A stretch of 64,000 nucleotides of DNA from NCBI RefSeq assembly GCF_036323735.1, contig NC_086025.1, positions 110,829,688 through 110,893,687 on the forward strand. The letters run 5' to 3'. Both the position numbers and the translations under genes were made by a program. The notes under the pieces were generated by a model, which saw only the letters and a list, made by a program, of their open reading frames with translations, was not told the origin of the DNA and made no database searches. The DNA comes from Rattus norvegicus. Lineage: Eukaryota > Chordata > Mammalia > Rodentia > Muridae. Positions within the stretch are counted from its first letter, which is position 1. Every line of letters starts with the position of its first letter. Positions 1 through 11,759 of the stretch are shown here, piece after piece.

Positions 1-24
1 GCATGCATGTATGAAGTAAACATA

Positions 25-25
<1 letters not shown>

Positions 26-84
<59 letters not shown>
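26..84. repeat. (CA)n microsatellite
   Basis: About 29 near-perfect CA dinucleotides. It abuts the 3' (tail) side of the minus-strand B3 SINE that follows, so it probably grew from that SINE's tail. Likely length-polymorphic. Confidence 0.97.
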
Positions 85-86
<2 letters not shown>

Positions 87-94
87 CACTTGTA

Positions 95-250
95 AGCCTA
101 GGGTCCAAAGAAGTAAAAAGAGAGCATTAGATCCCCCTGGAACCGAAGTTACAGGAAGTTGTTTGCTGCCATGTGTGGGCTGAGAACCAAGCCCATGTCC
201 TCTGGAAGGGCATCAAGAGCTCTTAGCTGCTGAGCCATCTCTTCGGCCCC
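95..250 (-). mobile_element. B3/B2-type SINE
   Basis: Read in reverse, the element starts at 250 with the tRNA-derived head of the B2/B3 family (GGGGC...AGAGATGGCTCAGC) and continues through the diverged A-box/B-box region (TTCCAGAGGACATGGGCTTGG) to a worn body. Divergence is substantial, so this is an old copy of this rodent Pol III retroposon. Confidence 0.85.
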
Positions 251-1909
251 CTAAGAATTTTTCGATTGATGATCATAGCATTTTTCTTTAGAAAATATTC
301 TTTCAAATCAAAAAGGCCATGTACATGTACAGCTATACTCTGTATGTGAGAGCCAAACCACCTAAGAAGAGGGACATGGGCTCCTTCAACTTGGATCACA
401 ATGCAGTTTACTTTGATGATAAACAAATCTTAAATATTTCATTTCAACATTTCGGAATTTTATTCTCAAAACTGGCCTAGTTTCTTTAAAATTTTTATAC
501 TCCTTTGAATTATTTAACATTCAAAATATACTTTACAGTTTGAAAGGGTAAATGAAATCACCTTTTTCTGGGGCACTTGTGGTAACTCCTAATCCATATG
601 CACTACACAACTGCTGTCATGTTCAATCTAGTACAGTGTAAAAATATTCTAGAGTCAAATAGCGGAGAATTATACTTTAAGCAATTTTACTATTTTCCCA
701 ATTTAATAACTAATAGGAGTTTTTAACAAAGTTTACAAATACTGGTAGACAGAAGACAAACTACTCAGGGGTATCAGAGAGGAGCTGTCAGTGAGGCAGA
801 TGCCAGGACTCTGTCACAATGCAAAGAGCTACAATCAGGATAAGAGGGTTGTGAGAAACGGGCTCCTGACAGCCGGTTTTGCTTCTCCAATGGAAGGGCT
901 GGTTTGTGGAGCTTCTGCTCTGAACTGCCACGTGCATCCAGCTTTACAGGGCCAGCCCTACCTCCCCAGATAAACACTTACAGCACCAACTCCTGGGTCT
1001 GAATGCAGAGGAAGGAGTGGGCGTCTTTTGAGCTAGCAAGAACTGACTGGAGTTTCTAAGAAAATAGCCTATCTCCACACTGGATAGGCTACACTCTTCT
1101 ATCCCAGATCTAACCAATGGTTTCAACAACAAAGAGTTCCTAAAATTTAGTACAGACCACTAGTTTCAGGCCGTGACAATACTTTTAACAACACAAATTA
1201 ATCTATTGTGATTTGTTTTAATTATTTCTGGAAAAGTTTATTTTTAGTAAATACTATATCCCCCACATGGGAAGCTACAAACCATGCCAGAAATGTTCCT
1301 GGAGGAGATAAACCCTAATAATAGACCCATCGGCTGCTCCTCACTTAGGTTGTAACATAGTTTCCACTTCAGCCGATATGACCTCCCCTGACTCCTCTGG
1401 GTCATCTCAAGTCTCCACATTTATCTTTATCTTGAGGTACTTAAGTGAAGCCAGCAAGGATGAGAGGAGGGAGAAAGAAGCTCCTTCCCCTAAGCCTTCT
1501 CCCACAGCAAAGTTTACAGTAAATTCTCTGAGAGCTTGAAAGGACTCCTTCCTCTGGAATGCTTTGTGGCTGGGAACTCCATGGATGTACAACGGCCATC
1601 CACAGCAATGCTACATATACAGCGAGCCACTCACAGGGCAACGAAGCTACAGGACCTGTGGTGCCTTCATGTCAGCCTGATCTCATTCTAATTATCCTTA
1701 ACCTAAGCTACATTGTGAAGCTGTCTCAAAACATCCCAAGAGAATAAATGTCACAGTATCTAAGTGGAAAGCATAATATATTGTCTAACTTTTTAAAAAG
1801 CTAAGCAAGGAAACCAAAGACTAAATGTAAGAGACTAATGTTTTGCTAAAAGCCGTGATCTCAAGGGTTAGAGCTGCTGGCACCTTTACATTCTCACTTT
1901 AAAGGTTAA
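251..1909. other. Unannotated stretch
   Basis: No repeat family recognised. Short open frames occur on both strands without codon-like structure. A 51-bp segment at 979-1029 has minus-strand splice-like ends but is open in all three frames, so it is not informative. Nothing else seen. Confidence 0.5.
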
Positions 1910-2040
1910 GCGGGGTGGGGTAGTCAGTTGTAGTGACCCATGGCATTAGCACCAGCACTGGAGGAGAGGCAGGCAGAGTTTGAGGTTAACCTGGTCTACA
2001 CAGAAAGTTCAGGCCAGCCAGGTCTATATAGTAAGACCAT
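1910..2040 (+). mobile_element. B1 SINE (degraded)
   Basis: Matches the 7SL-derived B1 body: 'ccagcactgg', 'gaggcaggcagagtttgaggtt', 'cctggtctac', 'caggccagccagg'. The 5' end is worn. Directly followed by a B3 in the same orientation. Confidence 0.8.
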
Positions 2041-2049
2041 AAAAAAGTG

Positions 2050-2230
2050 TGGCTGGAGATGGCTGCTCTTCCAGAGAACCCAGGCTCAATTCCCAGCATC
2101 TACACAGCAGCTCACAAAAGTCTAATTCCAGTTTCAAGGGATCTAACACATCCCCCTCTTCTGGCTTCCACAGGCGCCAGGGATGCAAGTGGTAGACATA
2201 CATGCAGACAAAGCACATAAAAATAAGTTA
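2050..2230 (+). mobile_element. B3/B2-type SINE with internal deletion
   Basis: Begins at the 'ggctggagatggct' head, then skips the usual 'cagtggttaagagcactgg' block and resumes at 'gctcttccagagaacccagg'. The body continues to 'catgcagacaaagcacataaa' and an A-rich tail. The missing piece removes part of the Pol III promoter region. Confidence 0.85.
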
Positions 2231-2261
2231 AAAAAATTAAAACATACATATTAAAAAAAAT

Positions 2262-2402
2262 AAGCAGGGTTGGGAAAAATGTCTCAGCTGAGTTCAATCT
2301 CTGTCCCACAGTAGAAGGAAAAAAACCAACTCCCTCAAATTGTCTTCTGGCCTCCAGATATGCACTATGGTGTGTGTACGTGTCTGCCCCTCCCCTAATA
2401 GA
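2262..2402 (+). mobile_element. RSINE1 (B4-class) fragment
   Basis: The body 'agaaggaaaaaaaccaactccctcaaattgtcttctggcctccag' followed by 'tgtgtgtacgtgtctgcccc' matches the 3' half of RSINE1, including the 'tgtcctctgacctccac' core. The head is heavily worn. Third SINE of a tandem B1-B3-RSINE1 cluster. Confidence 0.6.
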
Positions 2403-2599
2403 CATGAAATATAACTCTCCCAGCCTCTGTGCCAGCTTCTGCTGCTGCTTAGCTCATGAAGAATGTCTAGAGGATATTAGCCAGCAGCAAGCAGTAACAG
2501 CTCTTCAGGACAGGGCTAAAAGCTAGGAGTTGAAGCGTTCAGCGTTCAGTGTACCAGAATGAAATGGTTAGTGAGACATCCAGGGCTTTTCCTGCCATC

Positions 2600-2765
2600 C
2601 ATGGAATCTAGTCTGGGCAATTAGAGCCAGATGGGCCTTCCTAGTGAAGTGATCTTGGGGAGTCGGACAGCCTCACAAGCCTTCAATTTTCTCATCTATA
2701 AAACTGAGTGAGCAGTATTTGCCCTGCTGAGTTGTGAGAATTTAACAAAAAGTAAGCTATTTAGA
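2600..2765 (+). mobile_element. MIR (ancient SINE)
   Basis: Shows the MIR signature 'ttttctcatctataaaactgagtg' followed by 'gctgagttgtgagaatttaa', aligning to the consensus from the 'cttgggcaag' core to the 3' part. Divergence fits a repeat that predates the rodent radiation. Confidence 0.6.
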
Positions 2766-2899
2766 ATAGCCACCTACTGTAGAACAATGGTTTCCCCACC
2801 ACACCTCAGACCCTAGGGATATATATATAAATGAATGAATATGAAATCCTGGTGGTTTGTATGAGACTATGTCATAATCCTCCTCCTGTCTCTTTTCTT

Positions 2900-3000
2900 C
2901 CCCCTCTTATTTTGTAGAATAAGGCATCAAACCCAGAAAGACAAACTAGCCTTCCAAAGGTTCTATTACTAGTTAGCAACAGAACATGAGCTAACGCAGC
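2900..3000 (-). mobile_element. MIR fragment
   Basis: Reverse-strand MIR: 'tagaataaggcatcaaacccagaaagacaaactagccttccaaagg...ttactagttagcaacagaac' follows the antisense MIR order (gagaaactgag / gttaagtaacttgcc / agctagtaagtggcaga). Heavily diverged. Confidence 0.4.
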
Positions 3001-3482
3001 TCCTCCTTGCTCAGTGAATCCTCGGTGAATCAACACCTCTTAGTGTGGCTCGGAGTCAATACTGTTGTCTCTTTTGTGATTCAGACACCCAAGAGTTAAC
3101 ACTCAGCCCTACCAGGACTGGAGATGCCAGGGAGGGCCTTATGGGATGAAGCTAGGAACACTGAAATCCATTCCTCTGTGATTGGTTGATTCCCAAAGGG
3201 GTGGGAAGAAGAAGAGAGAAGACTGTCATCTGATCTCCACAGTAAACAACAGCAGGAGCATCTATCTGCTCAGATTTTGCAGTAAATCTGTGCCATATTT
3301 CTGAATATTTGTGACCACCAAGCTCTGGAAATGGTAACTTCCGACCTTCACCAAAAAGTAAAGTTTCTGCTGTTCAAGGAAGATTCCGAAGAGTAAGTCG
3401 GGATGACTGCAGGCGTTTAGGACAGTCTCACGCTTCCACAGTGGCCACAATCAGCTCTGGAGCTGAAATCTGACACCTACAT

Positions 3483-3553
3483 CCCCCCCCCTTACGGAGT
3501 GGACTCAGCCTGTTTAACTTGGCCGTCCCCACCCCCCACCCCCCCACCCCCCG
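3483..3553. repeat. C-rich low-complexity tracts
   Basis: A nine-C run near 3483, then a CCCCA/C tract at about 3527-3553. No strand-specific feature; potentially a G-quadruplex former on the minus strand (several runs of four or more G). Confidence 0.8.
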
Positions 3554-4509
3554 CTCTGTCATCTTGGAAACATGACTTGGCTACTCAGTCCCATTCCCTC
3601 TTCTGGTTTGTCTCTACTCCTTAAGAAAGATCCTATCAAGAAAGCCAGGGAAAAAGTAAGGAAAGAAACGACAAAAAGAAAGGAAAGGAAAAATAGTAGA
3701 TAGATTGATTGACTGACTTTGGAAGAACTCTATCTCATTGCGAGTTATAACTCTGTAACGGTATAGCACACACACGCTGAAGAAAGAGAACCTAACAGCA
3801 TGCCAAATCCTTTGGGGAGGTCTGCCCAAGTCAGTGAGCCAGGCTGGGGCCACTTAACTGACTTAGGTGAGGTGATGCCCTTCAGCCCTAGCTCCACTCT
3901 CTCCCCAGGAGTTTCTCTGTCCCATTTCACAATGTTACAGGGAGTACACCCGTTCTATGGAGAGAACTGGAGCAGCATTTGTTCTGCCTTGCAGCTGACG
4001 AGGACTCCACATGCTATGTATGCACTGAGGAGCCACAGAAAACAGCTGTGTCCTTTGTACCTACACAGCACCACACGTTCTAAACTAGGAAAGGGGGGGG
4101 GGTGTTCTGCTCGGTGGCAAAGCTTGGGAACCTAAAGCAAGTCAGTGCAGGAATGAACTTTAACCACCTTTGGGTGGCCTCAGACAGGGCTAGGCACATC
4201 CTCCCCTGTCCAACCAAATAAACCAGAAATGGAGCAGCCCTATCTCTCCAGAAACGGAGATTGTGGAAGACCTGCAATCGTTCTGACCTCAAGGACAGAA
4301 AGGCCCTTCAACATAGCTGAGGAACTGAGTAGCAGTCTTTCTACAGCTCCTCCCTGTGCTGGCTCTGTGGCCCAAGCCAAGTTAGCTTACACTGTGTTGT
4401 TGACGCCCTTTGCTAACACAGGTGCTTGCTGTATACATCTTAGAAGCACTGGTGACCAGGCAGTTTTTTCTCAGGAATGTTCAGCAAATTAACTACTCAA
4501 GGGAGACAG
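3554..4509. other. Unannotated stretch
   Basis: Purine-rich A/G patch at 3650-3700 and a ten-G run at 4093-4102. A 111-codon plus-strand open frame (3800-4135) has no recognisable domain and runs through the G tract, so I treat it as chance. Confidence 0.5.
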
Positions 4510-4770
4510 GAACGTAGCTGTTAGAAGCATGGGCTGGCTGTCAGGCAGGTCTAAGGTTAAATACCTGTTCCACCATTTTCAGCCTCTAAGACTCAACCTC
4601 ACTAAAGTTCAGTCTATGTATGTATCTGCAAAACACAGCTTCTACCAGTTGCCTTGGAAAGAGAATGATCGTTAGGATAATGAGGTGTTGAAGGGATGTG
4701 TACATAGGTGTATGTACTTACTGTGTATCTGATGCATAGTAAGCATTCAATAAATAGTAGCTGTTGCTAT
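4510..4770 (+). mobile_element. MIR (near full length)
   Basis: Sense-strand MIR from 'gttagaagcatgggctggctgtcaggcagg' (consensus gttaagagcacgggctctgga...tgcctggg) through 'tgcaaaacacagcttctacc' to the diagnostic 3' end 'tgcatagtaagcattcaataaatag'. One of the better preserved ancient SINEs in the window. Confidence 0.8.
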
Positions 4771-7700
4771 AAATTATAATGGGGGACTGTAAACCAACTC
4801 TGTGAAGGAGTAGCCCTGACAGTTAATAACCATCCTAATTAAAGCATTTCTGCACTTCACCCATGCCATGGTGAGACACAAGTAACATGAGGATGCCACA
4901 GACCACTCAAGGCAGCACACCATCTCTGCCAGACTCATCGGTGGAAGCCTGAGAAAAGGACTACATGAAGCCACATAGTGAGGAGGTCTCAATATGGAGT
5001 TAGCTCCCAGCTTACATGTACTACTGTGCTGTGCTGCCATAGTAAACAGACCTTTCTGGATCTGTACACCTGAAGAAAATGGGGTATGGAGCAGCAAATA
5101 AGGACAAGAAGGGGAAGGACTCTGATCTCCTCTCTTCATGTTCTACCAGGCATGGAGCTGACAACATAACCAACATTTTTTAGGCAAGCATTGTAGAATG
5201 GCTGCTTGCTAGACTAGGGCAGCAGCACATGTTTTTATCCGATAGAAATAAACTCTCAAGGAATTACAATCATGTCATCACAGACAAACAGGGGGAGGTG
5301 CTGTCAGTCTGGATCCTAAGCTTAGAACCCATCGCCTTTGCCATTGTCATCTCTTGAGATTTTCATCACCACAACCCTAACCTGACAAACTCACACCCAC
5401 TCACACCTCAAAGCCTGCAGTGCTGGAGTGGAGCAGGGCCAGGCCAAGTCTTGGTCGTGACAGTACATGTCCATCAGGAAACTGCTCTGGGGAAAGTGCA
5501 TACTGATAATAAGGGCCCTCCCTGTATCACAAGCCCAACTCTTTACTAGAGTATAGGCATAGTAAGACCTGGCTATGACTCAGTTTCCCCAACTGCAGAA
5601 CCAGGATGACATGACTAAAGTCAGCTATGACCTTCAGTGAGCTGAAGACCCTGCTGATATTCCTACCTTGGGCTGTTAGAAAACATGCCAGCGAAGAGCC
5701 AGGGCTTCAAGACAAGTAATTACAGCTCACTCCCTAGACAGACTGATAGTTCAGGTCCAGTCAAGACACATCTCTGGAGTATAAAATAAAAGCAACTAGC
5801 AGGAAACAGTAGGACAATGTAAAATCACCTGACGCCTGGAAGGGCACCTATTGGCTTGTAAAGGTACCCTCCCAAACACCTCAGCTCAGAAGGACATACA
5901 GGGGCCTGAGTTAGCCTTCACATCCCACATAGAAATGATGATTGCTATATCTGACCAATGGATTAGGGCCTAAACGAAGGGGGCTATCTGCACTGGGCAA
6001 ATCATATGGTCATAAGCAATCTCACAACTGCCTGCTCTCAGCAAACTGGCAGCTCTTTTTAAAAGATGCTCAAGGGATCTAGAGTTGCAGGAACCAAGGG
6101 AAATGTCTTCAGATTAATTCAGCAAAGGCCTCTCCAGTTCCACACAAAGTGTCTGTAGGGGTGATGTGCTGGCCAACACACAAGATTACACAACAAGTTC
6201 CCTGAAAGCCTCACGTGCCCAGGTCAGAAGCACTAAAGCCCTGCCACAAATGACCCACCAGGAGGCCCTTGCCAGTGTCCCACTTCTTCCACTATCAGTT
6301 ACAGGGACTCAGGCAGGCCTAGGGTGCCTGTCTTGCTCAGCAGTTCCCCCATCACCCACGAGCTAGCAGTGCTTACTTCCTATCGTCTCACTCCACTTGC
6401 CCTTTCCTTCTAGCATTAAAATACCATGTTTTCCAGAATAACTAAGATTTTATATCACGGCCATGCAAAGGAACACGACTGGGCAGCAACAACAAAAGAA
6501 AACAGGAGCACTGGCTGGCATCTCCACTCTGCATGGATGGATCTATGAATCTGCAGTGCAAGGAGGCCAGCCTCAAAGGGCCACTGACCTATCTGCATGC
6601 AAAAGAAAAGCTGCCGGGAAAAGTAGACAGTGGATGAGCACAACTTGGGGCACGGGTGGAATACAGGAATCAGGGAGTTATGACTCAGTAGGAAGTGGCT
6701 TCAGATGAAGTGATGAAATAGTTCTAAATTAAATCTGATGCTGGGATGGCTGAACAACTCTATGAATGTATACAAAGTCAGAATTATATATGCTAAATGA
6801 TTCAGCTGCGTAGCATACAAGTTACATCTCAGAGCCGGTGTTTTTAATGTCCTAAGAAATGACATCTTTCTTCAGGAAGGAAAGTTGAGGGGATGTGGAT
6901 TTTCCAGCCAGCTGCCTCTGTTTCCAGTGCCTGCCAGCTCCAGCCTATCGCTTCTCTAGTTCCCACTTCTGTTCCTTGCAGGACCCAGGTCAGGCTTCCA
7001 CTTGCCCAAAGACAATAATGGGGCTCACGTTGGCTTGATTTGGTCTTATAGTCACAGTCAGCCCACGCTCAGTCTTGACTTTAGTATCTTCCCCACACAC
7101 CTAACTGTTCCTTTGTGCAGCAGGGAGTAAAGTCACACAGAGACAGACACTGCCATGAGAGAGTGCATGACCTGCCACCTGAAAGCTGATGAACATACAG
7201 TGCTTCAGCACTCCAGGGCCAAGAGCAAAACATTCCCTTTCAGCCCCCACTTCTGTAAACTGGAAACACCACCTAACACAGTTAATATATGCAGCTACAG
7301 AAGTTAAACAAACAACAAAGTGTACGTGAATAATAAATTCCGATGGTGTCTACCACCCGAAAGTACTCGATAGTAAAACCAATTATAGAAACTGTACACC
7401 CAGGTTTTCTCATGTCACCTAACCAGCAGGTTGGCCTCCATATCAAAAAGCCAGTGATAAAAGCACTTTATTAGCACCAACCTGGTCATAACCACTTCCT
7501 AGATGACCTAGTCCAGCTTGCTCAAGCCCAGATGGATGCTGGGTTACTACTGGCATACTCTTCAATCTATCTTCCTATTTTCCAACTCACTTTTAACCTC
7601 ACGCACGCGAAGAACTGCCTCTCCAACTTCATATCCCCTCCTCTACCTCATCTGTATTTATCATCTTAAGTGTGACACTTCTAAGTCGCCCTGAATAACT

Positions 7701-8690
7701 GTCGCCTGGTGCAGCTCTAACAATTCCATTCTTCCTAAGTGTATCCTCAAAAAAGAGTAACTCCATAGTGGAACATGATTCTCTCTCAGTAGAATACTAT
7801 GAAGCTATTTAAAAATATTGTAGTAGTTAATAACATGAAAAGAAAGTTCCAGTAGAGTTGGCTTGAGCTGGAATTCAACTGACATTTGGGGGGCGGAGAT
7901 TTTTAGAATGTGCATACTCACAGAGCAGCTGCCTACAAATGACTTGAACAATGAACAGAAAGGTTCAATACGCCAGGAGAACTTTATTTTATCCACTGAT
8001 CTACTGTATATTATATATTTTCTTTAAGACTTTAAAATATTAATTCAATGACTCAGCAACTAACACATAGTTGTGAATCACAAGGACTGGGGCTCAGAGC
8101 TCCCCAGCACTTTACACAACTGACAAATAAGTACATGTTTCTAGGCTTGGAATCCATGTCTAGAGAGTGAAGGGGAAACTCCTGGCTGAGTACTTGGCAG
8201 TGCCCTCCAATAAGGACCAGCCTGTGCTCTGCCTTGAGTCTGAGCCAGAATCCCCTGCAGAGCATGCTGGAATGGGCTGCTGGGCATCCTCTAGTTTCTG
8301 GTTCAGTAAGCCTAGGGGGCAGGAAGACCATCGATTTACACACATTCTCAGGTGGTACTGACACTGCTGGCCCAGAGGCCACCCACCAAAGACCACTTGA
8401 CATACAGACTTTAGGGCCTTTATAAATCACTGTTATTTCAGGGCTACTTCCTCACAGGATCTGAAATAAAGTGTCTATAACAGCTCTAAATAACACATCT
8501 ACAGTGTAGGATAGAGCACCTCAGGACACTCTAGGAACTGGGTTTCTACTAAAGTGGGCAACAAACAAAGCCAAACTCTAATGTGGGTAAAAAACATCTG
8601 AGAATGTTAGCGCAGATAAAGAAAATGCAAGTTGTTCTGTGCCGGTGTAGCAAATTCACTATGGACCAATGGCTACTTGCTTTGCTCTGG
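4771..8690. other. Unannotated stretch
   Basis: About 4 kb with no clear transposon and no simple repeat of note. A short 'ctcagtttccccaactgcag' near 5580 may be a MIR remnant. The longest open frame (121 codons, minus, 4774-5139) has no recognisable motif. A 38-bp splice-bounded segment at 5667-5704 (minus) was considered and not accepted. Confidence 0.5.
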
Positions 8691-8704
8691 GTGCCCTCTG
8701 CTGA
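8691..8704 (-). promoter_or_regulatory. CTCF-like motif
   Basis: Reverse strand reads TCAGCAGAGGGCAC, 13 of 14 to CCASYAGRKGGCRS (only the first base differs). Not inside any repeat I recognise. Motif match only; occupancy unknown. Confidence 0.4.
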
Positions 8705-9119
8705 CAGAAGTCGACAGAGCCATCTCACCTTTGTTCTTCCCTTTCCTCCTCCCACCCAGGAGATTTAAGAGTCCACAGCATAAGACTCAATTGCAAAAAG
8801 GTTTCCAGTTAAGAACTTTTCTTCAGCCCATAGTGAGAAGGACAGACTTCTTTTGGCAGCTTTCTTAGGCCCTTCCTCCATATGTATGGCCTGGCCCTAT
8901 CTTGTCTCCAAATACATTAACTGGTTCCGGGTTGAAGAATTAACTGACCAGCGTTTGATATAATGGTTTTGTGAGTGTACCACGAACTTCAAAAGTGGCA
9001 CAGGAGAAAAATTGCTCTCATAAAATGCCCAGTAGAATGTGAAATGTAGCTGGTATCTTGGGCACCTCTACTGGAGAGAACTGTTCCAGTGCGGTTCCAG
9101 CTAAACTGTAAGAGCTACA

Positions 9120-9230
9120 AAGTATCTTCATGTCTACCTTCTCCTGTTCTTCACCTGAGAAAACTGGTGGGCCCAAGGTCAAATGACAAATGTTGAGCCA
9201 TGAGAAGAAGCACAGGACCCAAGATTCCAG
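9120..9230 (-). mobile_element. MIR fragment
   Basis: Antisense MIR: 'cttcacctgagaaaactggtgggcccaaggtcaaatgac' then 'agaagcacaggacccaagattccag', matching gagaaactgaggcccaaggtcaaatgac / caggacccaggattcc. Confidence 0.6.
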
Positions 9231-9254
9231 GTCTTCTTGTTATTTAGAACATCC

Positions 9255-9370
9255 CTCTTTTGTTTGGGGGTCTCACTACCTGGCCCTGGCTGGCTAGAAC
9301 TCAGAGAACTCTCACACACGGGGCCTGCCTCTGCTTTCTCAAGTGCTGGGAGGGATTCAAGGCCTAATCG
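9255..9370 (-). mobile_element. B1 SINE
   Basis: Reverse B1: 'ctggccctggctggctagaactca', then 'gcctgcctctgctttctcaagtgctggga' and 'attcaaggcc'. A middle block differs from consensus around the tandem-duplication area. Confidence 0.75.
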
Positions 9371-9611
9371 GACTTCTTTCATGCAGCCATTGAAGACAGC
9401 CACAGCTTAACCATCTCTATGAATCGGAGATAAGAAAAACCAACAAACGAGTAACTAACTAGTCACAGGGGTGGGGCCCTACTTTTTCTAGTATCAAGAC
9501 TAAGCTTTTCTTAATGACAATCTTTCACTAATAACAATCTTTTTTTTCTTTTTATTGTTTTTCACAGGCCATAAAGCTGTATAGGTTATTAAAAAGAAAT
9601 ATCTAAATTAT

Positions 9612-9655
9612 GGGCCAGTTAACTATGGTTTGTGGGCAAAATCAGCTTGTCATCT
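9612..9655 (+). repeat. Left arm of a 45-bp inverted repeat
   Basis: Its reverse complement matches 10051-10095 at about 40 of 45 positions with one 1-base indel. The similarity stops sharply at both ends of each arm. The arms enclose a CT tract and a B4 SINE. Confidence 0.85.
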
Positions 9656-9704
9656 ATTGTTTAACTCACATATGGCCTATATGTAAGATATGTGTTCTCG
9701 TGCG

Positions 9705-9706
9705 CG

Positions 9707-9755
<49 letters not shown>

Positions 9756-9788
9756 CCTCCCTCCCTCCCTCTCCCTCCCCCCCTTTTT
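9705..9788. repeat. (CT)n / CCCT-rich microsatellite
   Basis: About 18 CT units, then interrupted CCCT and C runs. It sits at the tail side of the minus-strand B4, where B4 copies normally end in a dinucleotide tract, so it probably derives from that tail. Confidence 0.95.
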
Positions 9789-10050
9789 CCAGGTGCTCTT
9801 GTGTCCATATGAATGCCTATATGTATAGAGACCCAAGAGCCACCTTGAGAATTTCTCAGGAGTCAGGCACCTCAAACAGTCTCTCACTGGGACCTAGGGT
9901 CTGACCATTAGGTTAGGCTGGCTGTCCAGGAAAGCCCAGGGATCTCCTTGTCTCTGCCTCCCTGGTGGTAAGACTTAAAACGTGCCACCATGTCCAGCTT
10001 TTTACATGACTGTGGGAGCTCAAACTAGGGTCCCTATGCAGTACACCAAC
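9789..10050 (-). mobile_element. B4 SINE
   Basis: Read in reverse it shows the B4 head (ID-like, then GCTGGACATGGTGGCACG) followed by the diagnostic block 'cagccagcctaacctaatgg' and 'tcccagtgagag'. The 3' part is worn and runs into the CT tract. Confidence 0.75.
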
Positions 10051-10095
10051 AGATGACAAGCTGATTTTTGCCCACAGACCATCATCAACTGGCCC
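10051..10095 (+). repeat. Right arm of a 45-bp inverted repeat
   Basis: Inverted partner of 9612-9655. Retroposon target duplications are direct, so these arms are not a normal target-site duplication of the enclosed B4. They look like an inverted duplication or the terminal inverted repeats of an unrecognised DNA element. Confidence 0.85.
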
Positions 10096-10149
10096 CTCAC
10101 AGTCGTGTTTTCTTTTTAAGGTATGAAAACAAAATTCAAAAGCAGGAAA

Positions 10150-10342
10150 TGGAGCTGGGAGAGATGATTTGATGGTTAGGAGCACTGACTGCTCTTCCAG
10201 AGGTCCTGAGTTCAATTCCCAGCAACCACATGGTGGCTCATAACCATCTGTAATGGGATCTGACGCCCTCTTCTGCTGTGTCTGAAGACAGTGACAGTGT
10301 ACTCACATATATAAAATAAATCTTTAAAAAAAAAAAAAAAAA
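10150..10342 (+). mobile_element. B2 SINE with poly-A tail
   Basis: Good B2: 'gagctgggagagatgatt', 'ttaggagcactgactgctcttccagaggtcctgagttcaattcccagcaaccacatggtggctcataaccatctgtaatggg' (low divergence), then 'aataaatcttt' and a 17-base A run. The A and B boxes are recognisable. One of the younger SINEs here. Confidence 0.95.
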
Positions 10343-10684
10343 GGCAGGTGAAACTTTTATAAAAAATACTTATTTCTGGGCCCACCAATGTTATCAGAGC
10401 TGAATTTTCTGTTTCTGTCTCCTTTCCTCAGAATGAACAGAGAGGATGGCCCACAGAGCCCACTTACCTAGCCTAATACTTGACGGAAGCAGAGCCTACT
10501 CTGTTATGAACCCTGAGATATTGTTTGGGGAGCCTTTGTTTTCATAGAAGCTCACCGTCCATGTGAGGTCTCTGTCTCTGTGGTCGCTTGCCCAGGGACT
10601 CAGCACACTGAGCACACCTGACCCATCTTGTCTCCAGAAACACTGTGGAAGTTGCTAATATGCTTCCAGCAGATATTTTTCAAT

Positions 10685-10785
10685 ATTCTTTTTTACAAAT
10701 AAGGAACAAAACCTCAGAGAGGTAAAAACATCAGGCTCAAACTGAAATTTGGATTTGACACCAAAGTCCTACAACCATTCTCCAG
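10685..10785 (-). mobile_element. MIR fragment
   Basis: Antisense MIR: 'ttttacaaataaggaac...cctcagagaggtaaaaac...tttggatttgacaccaaagtcct'. It is followed at 10786 by 'ccagtggttttcaaactg', which resembles the 5' end of MER5-type hAT elements. Confidence 0.6.
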
Positions 10786-10830
10786 TGGTTTTCAAACTGT
10801 TCCCGTCAGCTTCAGGGCCTCCCAAGTGAA

Positions 10831-11757
10831 AGAAACCAAGAGGCAGGCTGCAGTTTCCCCGCCTTTCCACCAGAACCACCCACCACTTACCTACTCGTAC
10901 AAGCTATGTCTCTGTAGCTCATGTTGGGCTATATAAAGTGACTTCAGACACTTACATGGCTTGCTACACAGCATGCATTCCCCTCTCCCTTCTAGAGCGT
11001 GACATTTAGGTCCCACCCATTATAGCAATGCTACCCAAAAAGGTTTGAACAATACCCACACACTGATCTCAATTTAGGCTTCAATTTATGCAAACCCGAG
11101 AGTTTCATTAGCACTGAGCATTTAGGCTACTGCAGGCTACACTCTCTTTCTGTCCATGTTACTGTGGAGCTATAAAGCTTTGCCTGACCACACAGTACAA
11201 TCCTCGAGCATCTGGGAGCCCTGTGCTGCCCAGATCTCTGATGTAGTGGCAAGCAAGCTGGCATCTCCTAAGAACTTTAGTTAGGCCTCCATTCTAATTC
11301 CCTCACTGTGTGGTTAGCATAGCTGTCTACTGCACATATGCTATAGCATTTTATCCACTTCATTTTGCCTCCTCTTTAAGCACTGTAAGCCTCAAACGAA
11401 ATTCTTTGAGTCGCAATAAACTATAGGACTCACCAAAGCACACTTGATTGCCTTATTTCTACCTTAAGTAAACATCTGAAGAGAAACTATTTTAAAAAGC
11501 TTCAAGCCTGTAGGTCTGGAGTTCAGTACATCTCATCAAACAGAAACCAGCTATAACACTTCTTAGAGTTTCTTATCAAGCTCTCACAAAATCTTAATTT
11601 CCTTATATGCCAGTAAAGATTACAATTCTGTTCCCTTGCATATAGACTCCTTGGGGACTCACTGAGATCAAAGGAGAACCGGTATGAAGATAACAGAGAG
11701 AAACAGGGCAAAATACAGAAAAATCAAATGTAAAACAAAACTCTTTTAGGATTTGTT

Positions 11758-11759
<2 letters not shown>
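10831..11759. other. Unannotated stretch
   Basis: No repeat recognised. Two small minus-strand segments with splice-like ends (10891-10928 and 11434-11475) are discussed under rejected items. Confidence 0.5.

Noticed and set aside
5667..5704. 38-bp minus-strand splice-bounded segment
   Set aside because: Short, two frames open, unremarkable acceptor.
10467..10511. Minus-strand CTAG/gtaagtgg donor with an upstream acceptor
   Set aside because: All three frames contain stops between the sites.
10891..10928. 38-bp minus-strand segment PNMSYRDIACTS with strong gtaagtgg donor
   Set aside because: Phase does not fit the neighbouring candidates; acceptor weak.
11434..11475. 42-bp minus-strand segment after gtttctcttcag with CTTTG/gtgagtcc
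   Set aside because: One open frame, phase-compatible with 19137-19183, but low GC and no conservation evidence available; below threshold.
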